The position numbers and the translations under genes were made by a program. A DNA stretch of 64,000 bases from Flavobacterium ammonificans (GTDB taxonomy: Bacteria; Bacteroidota; Bacteroidia; Flavobacteriales; Flavobacteriaceae): assembly GCF_020885975.1 (NCBI RefSeq), contig NZ_AP025183.1:1488001-1552000 (forward strand), in the 5' to 3' direction. The notes under the pieces were generated by a model, which made no database searches, was not told the DNA's origin, and saw nothing but the letters and a program-made list of their open reading frames with translations. Shown here piece by piece: positions 17,863 through 25,159 of the stretch; the stretch's first letter is position 1, and every line of letters starts with the position of its first letter.

Positions 17863-18528
17863 TTATCGTCCTCCAAAGATACTACTTCCAATTCGAACCA
17901 TCGTACTCCCATATTCAATAGCAAGAGTGTAATCGCCTGACATTCCCATTGATAGTATGTTTAGTTGACAGTTTTTAGAATTTAGAGTTGAATAGTGATC
18001 AAAAATCGTTTTCAAACGGCTGAACTCTTTTTTCACTTGAATTTGATTATTGGTAAAGGTTGCCATTCCCATTAAACCGACGATTCGAATGTGGTTTAAT
18101 TCATTTTTGTCATGCTGAACTTGTTTCAGTACCTCACTTAATTCCTCTTCGTCTAAGCCAAATTTGGATTCTTCTTCAGCTATATACACTTGTAATAAAC
18201 AATCAATAACTCGGTTGTTTTTTTGTGCCTGTTTGTTGATTTCTTGTAGTAATTTCAAACTGTCCACTCCATGAATCAAACTCACATAAGGTGCCATATA
18301 CTTGACTTTGTTAGTTTGAACGTGTCCAATCATATGCCATTGAATGTCTTTAGGCATCGCCTCCCATTTATCGGTCATTTCTTGGATTTTGTTTTCACCA
18401 AAAATACGTTGACCCGCCTCATACGCTTCCATTAAATCGGAAACAGGTTTGGTTTTAGAAACCGCTACAAGAGTTACATTCTTAGGAATTGAAGCTTGAA
18501 TAGAACGTAAATTATTTTGAATTGACAT
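17863..18528 (-). CDS. YggS/PROSC family pyridoxal phosphate-binding protein
   Basis: PLP-homeostasis protein of the YggS/PLPBP family with the fold-type III alanine racemase barrel but no known catalysis; 221 residues. The PLP-lysine is in VTLVAVSKTKPVSDL (K27 region). Family motifs are FGENKIQEMTDKW, WHMIGHVQTNKVKY, VDSLKLLQEINKQA and the C-terminal LSMGMSGDYTLAIEYGSTMVRIGSSIFGGR (truncated here in quotation of function only). It lies 14 bases after the hydroxyacyl-CoA dehydrogenase gene in the same operon. Confidence 0.95.
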   Translation of the reverse strand: MSIQNNLRSIQASIPKNVTLVAVSKTKPVSDLMEAYEAGQRIFGENKIQEMTDKWEAMPKDIQWHMIGHVQTNKVKYMAPYVSLIHGVDSLKLLQEINKQAQKNNRVIDCLLQVYIAEEESKFGLDEEELSEVLKQVQHDKNELNHIRIVGLMGMATFTNNQIQVKKEFSRLKTIFDHYSTLNSKNCQLNILSMGMSGDYTLAIEYGSTMVRIGSSIFGGR

Positions 18529-18542
18529 GGGGAGCCTTTAGT

Positions 18543-19430
18543 TTAAATAAATTGAGCAGCTACTTTTTCTGCTTTTTTGCTTTCTGCGTAATTGTAAAAA
18601 CCTTCTCCCGATTTTACTCCTAATTTTCCTGCGCGAACCATATTGACCAATAATGGGCATGGTGCATATTTTGGATTTTTAAAACCGTCATACATCACAT
18701 TTAGAATAGATAGACAAACGTCTAGTCCAATAAAATCAGCTAATTGTAGCGGCCCCATCGGGTGTGCCATCCCTAATTTCATTACGGTGTCAATCTCATA
18801 AACACCTGCAACTTTATTGTACAAAGTTTCTATGGCCTCATTTATCATAGGCATCAAAATTCGATTGGCTACAAATCCTGGATAATCATTTACTTCAACG
18901 GGCGTTTTTCCTAGTTTTTCCGAAAGCTGCATGATAATTTGAGTCACTTCGTCACTGGTATTGTAACCTCTAATAACTTCGACTAATTGCATAATCGGCA
19001 CAGGATTCATAAAGTGCATTCCAATAACACGTTCCGGATGCGCTACAACAGCTCCAATTTGAGTAATTGAAATAGACGAGGTATTGGTTGCCAATATTGT
19101 ATTATGGGTACAAGCCTCATTCAATTGCTTGAAAATAGCTAGTTTTAAATCCACATTTTCGGTAGCAGCTTCGATAACTAAATCAACGCCAACCACACCA
19201 TCTTTTATGTCGGTATAGGTAATGATATTCGTGATAGTTTTAGCTACATCTTCTTGGTTGATAGTTCCTTTAGCTAACATTCTATCCAAATTATTAGAAA
19301 TGGTAGCCATACCTTTGTCTAATGCCTTTTCAGAAACATCAATTAATTTTACAGTAAAACCTTTTTGAGCAAATGTATGAGCAATTCCGTTACCCATTGT
19401 TCCGGCTCCAATTACAGCGATTGTTTTCAT
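18543..19430 (-). CDS. 3-hydroxybutyryl-CoA dehydrogenase
   Basis: NAD(P)-dependent oxidation or reduction of 3-hydroxyacyl-CoA, 295 residues, cytoplasmic. The Rossmann motif is IAVIGAGTMGNGIAHTFAQK at the N-terminus. The catalytic region ATNTSSISITQIG and GMHFMNPVPIMQLVEVIRG (His of the His-Glu pair) follows, then the C-terminal domain with GFVANRILMPMINEAI and LQLADFIGLDVCL. The short single-domain form matches butyrate-type or PaaH-type enzymes rather than the fused FadB. It could serve beta-oxidation or branched-chain acyl-CoA breakdown. It is second in the operon, 11 bases after the Gfo/Idh/MocA gene. Confidence 0.94.
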   Translation of the reverse strand: MKTIAVIGAGTMGNGIAHTFAQKGFTVKLIDVSEKALDKGMATISNNLDRMLAKGTINQEDVAKTITNIITYTDIKDGVVGVDLVIEAATENVDLKLAIFKQLNEACTHNTILATNTSSISITQIGAVVAHPERVIGMHFMNPVPIMQLVEVIRGYNTSDEVTQIIMQLSEKLGKTPVEVNDYPGFVANRILMPMINEAIETLYNKVAGVYEIDTVMKLGMAHPMGPLQLADFIGLDVCLSILNVMYDGFKNPKYAPCPLLVNMVRAGKLGVKSGEGFYNYAESKKAEKVAAQFI

Positions 19431-19441
19431 TTTGTATTGTA

Positions 19442-20407
19442 TTATTTTTCCATTGATTCAATAATCTGATACGCTACACGTAAGGCATTGGTAGCTTGCT
19501 CCAAAGTCACAACAGGAGTTGTATCATTTATAATAGCATCAGCAAAAGATTCTAATTCGTCAAGGATGGCGTTGTTTTGTTGAACATCAGGATTAGAAAA
19601 ATAGATTTGTTTTTTTATTCCTTCTGCATTTTGTAAAATCATATCAAAGTCACCTGGAACTTCAGGAGCATCTTTCATTTTAACGACTTCACATTTTTTT
19701 TCAAGGAAATCTACAGAGATATACGCATCCTTTTGGAAGAAACGTGTTTTACGCATATTCTTCATCGAAATTCGGCTTGAGGTCAAATTGGCTACGCAAC
19801 CATTTTCAAATTCAATACGGGCGTTGGCAATATCCGGTGTTTCGCTAATAACTGAAACACCGCTAGCATTAATATTTTTAACTTTTGAATTGACTACACT
19901 CAAGATAGCGTCAATATCGTGAATCATTAAATCTAAAACTACAGGAACGTCAGTACCTCTTGGATTGAATTCGGCCAAACGATGAGTTTCAATAAACATC
20001 GGATTTTCGATCATGTTTTTAGTAGCAATAAAAGCGGGATTGAATCGTTCTACATGACCTACTTGACCTTTGACTTTGTATTCGTTAGCTAAAGCTATAA
20101 TTTCTTCTGCCTCTTCAACAGTGGTTGCAATTGGTTTTTCAATAAATACATGCTTTCCAGATTTGATAGAAACTTTGGCACATTTATAATGAGAAAGTGT
20201 AGGAGTTACAATATCAATAACATCCACAGCATGAATTAATTTAGCAATAGTGTCAAATTGTTTGTAACCAAATTCTGCAGCAATTTTAGCTCCGTTTTCT
20301 TGATTTTCATCGTAGAATCCAACTAACTCGTATTTCTCAGACTGTTGTAATAAACGTAAATGTATTTTACCTAAGTGACCTGCACCTAATACTCCAATTT
20401 TCAGCAT
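19442..20407 (-). CDS. Gfo/Idh/MocA family oxidoreductase
   Basis: NAD(P)-dependent oxidoreductase, 321 residues. It has the N-terminal Rossmann fold IGVLGAGHLGKIHLRLLQQS, the conserved GKHVFIEKPIATTVEEAEE (EKP motif with catalytic-site lysine), and then VGHVERFNPAF and MIHDIDAILSV in the C-terminal sheet domain (the conserved histidine in HDIDAI). The sugar or other substrate cannot be told from sequence. It heads the minus-strand operon, which has a TATTTTTG promoter box 16 bases upstream. Confidence 0.92.
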   Translation of the reverse strand: MLKIGVLGAGHLGKIHLRLLQQSEKYELVGFYDENQENGAKIAAEFGYKQFDTIAKLIHAVDVIDIVTPTLSHYKCAKVSIKSGKHVFIEKPIATTVEEAEEIIALANEYKVKGQVGHVERFNPAFIATKNMIENPMFIETHRLAEFNPRGTDVPVVLDLMIHDIDAILSVVNSKVKNINASGVSVISETPDIANARIEFENGCVANLTSSRISMKNMRKTRFFQKDAYISVDFLEKKCEVVKMKDAPEVPGDFDMILQNAEGIKKQIYFSNPDVQQNNAILDELESFADAIINDTTPVVTLEQATNALRVAYQIIESMEK

Positions 20408-20423
20408 AATTATGTAGTTTGCA

Positions 20424-20431
20424 CAAAAATA
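20424..20431 (-). promoter_or_regulatory. Promoter -7 element of the 20.4-14.7 kb operon
   Basis: TATTTTTG on the minus strand matches TAnnTTTG and lies 16 bases before the Gfo/Idh/MocA ATG. The -33 element is not obvious. Confidence 0.55.
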
Positions 20432-20550
20432 GGAATAAATTGCTTAAATAGTGAGGACATAAAGACAATTATTTGAATGATTTCTATTTGAAAAATGGCA
20501 TTTAAAATTCAAAATTCTTTGTTACTTTTACCAAAATAAAAACCCAAATT

Positions 20551-21192
20551 TTGAAAGATACTGCCAAACATCAAGGACTTCGTAATCAATTAGTAAGCAT
20601 TTTAGAACAAAAAGAGATTACAGATAAAAATGTGCTTGAGGCAATTAAAAAAGTGCCTAGACATCTATTTCTAAACTCTAGTTTTGAAGACTATGCCTAT
20701 CAAGATAAAGCTTTTCCAATTGGTGCTGGTCAGACGATCTCTCAACCTTATACAGTTGCATTTCAATCCCAATTATTAGAAGTCCAAAAAGGACAAAAAA
20801 TATTAGAAATTGGTACAGGATCAGGATATCAAACGGCTGTTTTATGTACTATGGGAGCTAAAGTGTACACTATAGAACGCCAAATTGAATTGTTTAAAAA
20901 GACATCAGTTTTACTACCAAAATTAGGAATTCGTCCCAAATACTTTTCGTCTGGTGATGGATACAAAGGATTGGAAATTCACGCACCCTTTGACAGCATA
21001 ATTGTTACTGCTGGCGCTCCAATAATTCCTAAACCTTTGATGGCTCAATTAAAAATAGGTGGGCGTTTAGTTATTCCATTGGGAGAAGAGGTACAAATTA
21101 TGACCATGCTCATTCGTAAAAATGAGACTCAATTTGAAAAACATGAATTTGGAGAATTTCGATTCGTTCCTTTGTTAGAAGATACTAACTAA
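20551..21192 (+). CDS. pcm: Protein-L-isoaspartate O-methyltransferase
   Basis: Repairs isoaspartyl residues in aged proteins by SAM-dependent methylation; 213 residues. The motifs are PRHLFLNSSFEDYAYQDKAF, the PIGAGQTISQPYTVAFQSQL substrate loop, the SAM motif VLEIGTGSGYQTA (here ILEIGTGSGYQTAVL), YTIERQIELF, FDSIIVTAGAPIIPKPL and GGRLVIPLGE. The start is TTG at 20551; no ATG is available upstream in frame and the N-terminus (MKDTAKHQGLRNQLV) fits the family. It is a single gene that ends in a terminator shared with the convergent fic gene. Confidence 0.96.
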   Translation: MKDTAKHQGLRNQLVSILEQKEITDKNVLEAIKKVPRHLFLNSSFEDYAYQDKAFPIGAGQTISQPYTVAFQSQLLEVQKGQKILEIGTGSGYQTAVLCTMGAKVYTIERQIELFKKTSVLLPKLGIRPKYFSSGDGYKGLEIHAPFDSIIVTAGAPIIPKPLMAQLKIGGRLVIPLGEEVQIMTMLIRKNETQFEKHEFGEFRFVPLLEDTN

Positions 21193-21194
21193 AT

Positions 21195-21221
21195 AAAAAA
21201 CCCGCTATTTGCGGGTTTTTT
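21195..21221. terminator. Bidirectional pcm / fic terminator
   Basis: AAAAAACCCGC-TATTT-GCGGGTTTTTT. The minus-strand stop of the Fic gene (21220-21222) touches the T run, so both genes share this hairpin. Confidence 0.9.
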
Positions 21222-22269
21222 ATTGACCGATAATCGCTAAATAGCGCTCCAAACTCTCTTTTTCTATTTGAGCTACAAACAAGATAAAATCTTCTTTGTT
21301 ATTTTGAGTTTGAGCAGTTTCTAAGGCTTTATAATAGCTCATTCTACTGTCATAATCTCCTTTTATATTAGCAATTACATAGCCATGTTGCAATAAAATC
21401 AAGTTCATTACTAAACGAGATGTTCTGCCATTTCCATCAATGAAGGGATGTATAGTAACCAAACGCTCATGCATTTCAGCAGCAAGAACTACAGGATGTA
21501 ATTTATTTTTATTGGTTTCATACCAAATAAAATAATCTTCCATTTCCTTCGCTACTAAAAAAGGTTGAGGAGGCGTATGTCCACTTCCTTTAATCATTAC
21601 TTGTACTTTTCTATATCTTCCTGCATCTTCAGGATGAATCCCTCTCAAAATAAGATTATGAATAGATAAAACTTCTCTTTCAATCAAAGAAGTGTTTTTC
21701 TTCATTAACTCTTTTATAAAAGCTATTGCTTCCTGATGGTTGATAGCCTCTAAATGCTCTCGCATACTTTTTCCTGAAATTGTCAAACCTTCATTAATAA
21801 CTAAATCAGTTTCACGAAGGGTCATGGTGTTGCCTTCAATTCTATTGCTTTCAAAGGTGTATTCCAATTCTAAAGTCTGTGAAATTCTATAACTATCAAA
21901 TTGACGAAAACTGTCTAATTTTGCTTTTAAAACATCAATTTGAGTTAAAAGTGTTGTTAAAGATTTTGAAAGTGTATTAGTGTTGTTTTTTGCAACATAT
22001 CGTATTTCTTCTTCGGCAACCTGTAAAGCTTTTAGAGCGAATTCATCTTGACCAATTTCGTATAATATTTTTTCTTTTAACCACGCCACCATTAGTGTTT
22101 CGTAGTCAATCTCCAATAGGGAAGCAAGTTTAACTACTTGATCTTTTGTTGGTTTTCTTGTACCTGATTCGAACTTACTAATCAAAGCTTGGTCAATTCC
22201 CAATAAATGTGCTAGTTCTCTTGTTTTGAGCCCTTTTTTTTCTCTAGCGTTTTTGATTAGTGATTTCAT
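21220..22269 (-). CDS. Fic family protein with N-terminal XRE helix-turn-helix
   Basis: Fic domains usually transfer AMP from ATP to a target protein. The 349-residue protein begins with an XRE-type HTH (residues about 1-60: LIKNAREKKGLKTRELAHLL... ALISKFESGTRKPTKDQVVK). The Fic core follows with HPFIDGNGRTSR starting at H274, a full match to HPFx(D/E)GNGRxxR, so it should be active. An upstream segment TLELEYTFESNRIEGNTMTL contains the (S/T)xxxE(G/N)-like inhibitory helix typical of class II Fic proteins (SNRIEGN). A palindrome covering the promoter suggests the HTH represses its own gene. It is a stand-alone gene without an antitoxin partner. Confidence 0.93.
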   Translation of the reverse strand: MKSLIKNAREKKGLKTRELAHLLGIDQALISKFESGTRKPTKDQVVKLASLLEIDYETLMVAWLKEKILYEIGQDEFALKALQVAEEEIRYVAKNNTNTLSKSLTTLLTQIDVLKAKLDSFRQFDSYRISQTLELEYTFESNRIEGNTMTLRETDLVINEGLTISGKSMREHLEAINHQEAIAFIKELMKKNTSLIEREVLSIHNLILRGIHPEDAGRYRKVQVMIKGSGHTPPQPFLVAKEMEDYFIWYETNKNKLHPVVLAAEMHERLVTIHPFIDGNGRTSRLVMNLILLQHGYVIANIKGDYDSRMSYYKALETAQTQNNKEDFILFVAQIEKESLERYLAIIGQ

Positions 22270-22286
22270 CTTATTTAAATGTTTTT

Positions 22287-22305
22287 ATTTGTCAAGACAA
22301 ATTTA
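22287..22305 (-). promoter_or_regulatory. fic promoter with overlapping palindrome
   Basis: ATTTGTCAAGACAAAT (22287-22302) is palindromic except for the two central bases. On the minus strand TAAATTTG (22305-22298), a perfect -7 box, overlaps one arm, 28 bases before the ATG. It is a natural target for the HTH of the gene product. Confidence 0.65.
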
Positions 22306-22336
22306 GTCATAATTTTTTGTAAAAAAAACTTTTCTA

Positions 22337-22789
22337 TCAAAAAGCTTTCTTAATTCTGTCCAAATCTCTTTTCGTATCTTGTTCTTTCAAGGATTCTCGT
22401 TTATCATATGTTTTTTTTCCACGGCAAAGACCAATTTCAAGTTTTGCCATTCCTTTTTCATTGGTAAACATTTTTAAGGGAACAATTGTAAGTCCTTTTG
22501 CTTGCACACTTCTTGCTAATCCTTTCAATTCCCTCTTGTTTAACAATAGTTTACGCTCGCTTCTAGATTTGTGATTGAATTGATTACCAAAAGCGTATTC
22601 TTCAATATAAGTATTGATGGCAAAAAGTTCGTTATTGCTAAATTCACAAAAGCTCTCGGTGATATTTGCTTTTCCTAAACGAATGGATTTGATTTCGGTA
22701 CCGGCTAATACAATTCCAGCAGTGTAGGTTTCGATTATTTCATAATCAAAACGAGCTCTCTTATTAAGTATGTTAACTGTTTTTTGCAT
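22337..22789 (-). CDS. smpB: SsrA-binding protein SmpB
   Basis: Binds tmRNA and delivers it to stalled ribosomes (trans-translation). From ATG 22789 it is 150 residues, the usual length. Motifs are NKRARFDYEIIETYTAGIVL, GTEIKSIRLGKANITESF, NPHRKLLLNK-like (RSERKLLLNKRELKGLA), GLTIVPLKMF, AKLEIGLCRGKKTYDKRESL and a basic tail. An in-frame ATG at 22810 exists, but the promoter -7 box (22804-22797) lies downstream of it, so the 22789 start is the real one. The partner tmRNA is encoded at 39.0-39.4 kb. Confidence 0.97.
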   Translation of the reverse strand: MQKTVNILNKRARFDYEIIETYTAGIVLAGTEIKSIRLGKANITESFCEFSNNELFAINTYIEEYAFGNQFNHKSRSERKLLLNKRELKGLARSVQAKGLTIVPLKMFTNEKGMAKLEIGLCRGKKTYDKRESLKEQDTKRDLDRIKKAF

Positions 22790-22796
22790 AGCAAGG

Positions 22797-22804
22797 CAAA
22801 AGTA
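22797..22804 (-). promoter_or_regulatory. Promoter -7 element of smpB
   Basis: TACTTTTG, a TAnnTTTG match, ends only 7 bases before the smpB ATG. The transcript would have almost no leader. The box decides the start codon by excluding the upstream ATG. Confidence 0.65.
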
Positions 22805-22842
22805 GTACAAAAAAGAAAAAATGTAAAGGCAAAAGAACTTTA

Positions 22843-23328
22843 TTATTTTAAATGTAAGAGTTGTGATAGTATTTGATTTTCAATTAAAGTAACAATGTAT
22901 AAGTTGCCAAATTGATTTTCCGCTATATCGCCGTACTTGTTTTCTTTAATTATTTGGTTTACCATTTTAGGTATAGTATTACTGTGACCAACAATTAAAA
23001 TTGTTTTACCCATAGTCTCCTTTTTAAATGTTTCTATGTCTACTAATTGGGGATTGTATATTTTAAGTAGTTTACCATTTTCTGATACAATTGGATTAAT
23101 TGTTTGCATTGTTCTTTTAAAATCAGTCGAATAGACAGCATCAAAATTAATTTCTGAAAATAATGCTTTCCATTCTTGCGCTCTTTCTAAACCTTTTTCA
23201 GATAAATCTGGATTTTTAGAACTATCCGCTTTTTCAGCATGTCTAATGAAGTAATATTGGGTTGTTTTATTTTGGCCAAAATGAATTTGGAAACCAAAAA
23301 GGAATAAGAATACAAGTAGCTTTTTCAT
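22843..23328 (-). CDS. Secreted histidine phosphatase family protein (SixA/PGAM-like)
   Basis: A 161-residue protein with signal peptide (MKKLLVFLFLFGFQIHFGQ) and the histidine phosphatase core. The nucleophile motif is YYFIRHAEKADSS (RHAE), then YSTDFKRTMQTINPI (second arginine) and LIVGHSNTIPKMV (second histidine). It is probably periplasmic. The substrate is unknown. It lies upstream of smpB on the same strand, but smpB has its own promoter. Confidence 0.88.
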   Translation of the reverse strand: MKKLLVFLFLFGFQIHFGQNKTTQYYFIRHAEKADSSKNPDLSEKGLERAQEWKALFSEINFDAVYSTDFKRTMQTINPIVSENGKLLKIYNPQLVDIETFKKETMGKTILIVGHSNTIPKMVNQIIKENKYGDIAENQFGNLYIVTLIENQILSQLLHLK

Positions 23329-23362
23329 TATAAACTATTTTATAAATTAATCTTCGAATATA

Positions 23363-23370
23363 TATCTTTG
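23363..23370 (+). promoter_or_regulatory. Promoter -7 element of the VF530-like gene
   Basis: TATCTTTG, a perfect TAnnTTTG match, ends 4 bases before the ATG at 23375. Transcription would start at or beside the start codon. Confidence 0.6.
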
Positions 23371-23374
23371 CCAA

Positions 23375-23620
23375 ATGGAAAACAAATCTTCAAAAGATCC
23401 GCTTCACGGAATAACACTTCAACATATAGTAGAACAATTAGTTCAATACTATGGATTTGATACTCTAGGCGAATTAATCAAAATTAAGTGTTTTAATGAA
23501 AATCCAAGTGTGAAATCAAGTTTAACTTTTTTACGAAAAACGGACTGGGCTCGAAAAAAAGTAGAAGAGCTATATATCAAAACACTTCCAAAAATTAATA
23601 TTTCTCAAAATTTTTCTTAA
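23375..23620 (+). CDS. VF530 family DNA-binding protein
   Basis: A small helical protein of 81 residues. SKDPLHGITLQHIVEQLVQY, GFDTLGELIKIKCFNENPSV and SSLTFLRKTDWARKKVEELY are the hallmarks of the VF530/DUF2132 family, whose Vibrio fischeri member was solved as a DNA-binding fold. The biological role is unknown. Its 3' end overlaps the end of the convergent GNAT gene by 26 bases. Confidence 0.9.
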   Translation: MENKSSKDPLHGITLQHIVEQLVQYYGFDTLGELIKIKCFNENPSVKSSLTFLRKTDWARKKVEELYIKTLPKINISQNFS

Positions 23621-24158
23621 GTAGTGAGTAAAAAACGCTGTCAAAAAAAATTCCATCAAAAAATTGATACTCTTTAAAATAGGCTTCTTTTTCAAAATTG
23701 GTCTTTAATAATACCTTTTCTGAAGCAATATTCTCTGGATCAATCACTGCTTCGATTGAGTTTAGTCCCATTTCTTCAAACCCAAATTTCACAACTCGTT
23801 GCAAAGCTTCTGAAATGATGCCTTTTCCATGATGTTCCGTTGCTAAAAGATAACCAACTTCTGCTCTATAGTTTTCTGGTTTCATTCGGTAATAACCGAT
23901 CATTCCAATTACTTTATCGTTTTCTTTGGTTGTAATTGCCCAATTGATTACTGTATTTGAATCAATAGTTGTATCCATTGTTATTATGAATTCAAGTGCT
24001 TCCTCTTGGTTAGTAATTAAAGGTCTCGGAATGAACTTCATGATTTCCGGATTCGAACGCAACGCAAGTACTTCATTAACATCGGTAGAAGTAAGACGTC
24101 TTAAATTCAAACGATGAGTTTCGAGGTTTGGAAATGGTGTAAAGTTGAATTCCAACAT
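23595..24158 (-). CDS. GNAT family N-acetyltransferase (RimJ/RimL-like)
   Basis: Acetyl-CoA-dependent acetyltransferase of 187 residues. ETHRLNLRRLTSTDVNEVLA is the family N-terminus. The acetyl-CoA pyrophosphate loop is in VGYLLATEHHGKGIISEAL (HHGKGI). GLNSIEAVIDPENIASEKVL followed by KTNF is the usual 'N..S..VL.K.GF' motif. This is the RimJ/RimL subgroup, which acetylates protein N-termini or small amines; the target is unknown. It lies 8 bases after the aldose epimerase gene and is likely in one operon with it. Confidence 0.9.
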   Translation of the reverse strand: MLEFNFTPFPNLETHRLNLRRLTSTDVNEVLALRSNPEIMKFIPRPLITNQEEALEFIITMDTTIDSNTVINWAITTKENDKVIGMIGYYRMKPENYRAEVGYLLATEHHGKGIISEALQRVVKFGFEEMGLNSIEAVIDPENIASEKVLLKTNFEKEAYFKEYQFFDGIFFDSVFYSLLKKNFEKY

Positions 24159-24166
24159 AGTAGTGG

Positions 24167-25021
24167 TTAAAGGATTTCTATACTAAATTTTGCTTGAAAA
24201 TTTGCGTTTGCTTCTAAAACAATAACGCCTTCTTTTTCAAAAAGATTGCCATTGCTTTTGGTGGTATCAGAGTAACCAAACCAAGGTTCTATGCAAATAA
24301 ATGGCGCCCCTACTTTTGTCCAAATACCTAAGCTAGGGAAGTCTTGAAAATGAACTTTTAAAATAGGTTTATCCTCTTCAATAATAGTGAGTGAATTAGA
24401 TTGTAATTTTTTAAAAATTAAAGCATCTCTTTTAAACAATTCATAGGTTAAAGGAACTCTATTAGTGTTGGTATGTATTTTTTCGGTTTGTTGTGAAACC
24501 AAATCATTTTCAAGTAAAGTATATTCTAAAGGTTCTACTTTTTCAAAATCAAGGCTGTAATCTTCAAAATTGCTTGGTAATGCAAATGCAGGATGTGCTC
24601 CAATTGAAAATGGAATCTCAGAATTATCCTTATTAACAACTTTGTAATCAATCTCTACAGTAGTATTGATTAGCTTATATTGAATTTGCAATTCAAACTC
24701 GAATGGATAATTTAGCAAGGTTGCTGAATTGGATTGGATCGAAAAAGTGGCGCTGTCCTCTGTTTTTTCGATTAATTCAAATTCCATATCTCTTGCAAAT
24801 CCATGTCTTGTAAGTGTATATTTTGTATCGTTATGATAAAACGTATTGTTTTTCAATGTGCCAACAATTGGAAATAAAACAGGAGAGTGTTTACCCCAAA
24901 AATCAGGATTTCCTTCCCACATGAATTCTCTATTTAATTTATTCTTGATAGAACATAATTCAGCTCCTAAGGTTTTGATTGCGACACTTATTTGCGAGTT
25001 TGATAAGGTTATAACGGACAT
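24167..25021 (-). CDS. Aldose 1-epimerase family protein
   Basis: A galactose mutarotase-like beta-sandwich of 284 residues. Motifs are MWEGNPDFWGKHSPVLFPIVG, RHGFARDMEFELIEK (first catalytic histidine) and PFSIGAHPAFALP (second histidine), with CIEPWFGYSDTTKSNGNLFEK near the C-terminus (the glutamate of the family). It resembles the LacX / glucose-6-phosphate epimerase group more than classic GalM. Divergent from the M1 peptidase gene. Confidence 0.9.
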   Translation of the reverse strand: MSVITLSNSQISVAIKTLGAELCSIKNKLNREFMWEGNPDFWGKHSPVLFPIVGTLKNNTFYHNDTKYTLTRHGFARDMEFELIEKTEDSATFSIQSNSATLLNYPFEFELQIQYKLINTTVEIDYKVVNKDNSEIPFSIGAHPAFALPSNFEDYSLDFEKVEPLEYTLLENDLVSQQTEKIHTNTNRVPLTYELFKRDALIFKKLQSNSLTIIEEDKPILKVHFQDFPSLGIWTKVGAPFICIEPWFGYSDTTKSNGNLFEKEGVIVLEANANFQAKFSIEIL

Positions 25022-25159
25022 TAAATTAATTTTTATTGGTAAATATAGAATGATAAATTAAAATTCAAGAGTTCTATTTTTATTTTTCAAACATAAATAA
25101 ATTAGTTTGGTTTAAAATCTGCTTTTTTTTCATTTATTTGTGATATAAAATTTAAAAAC

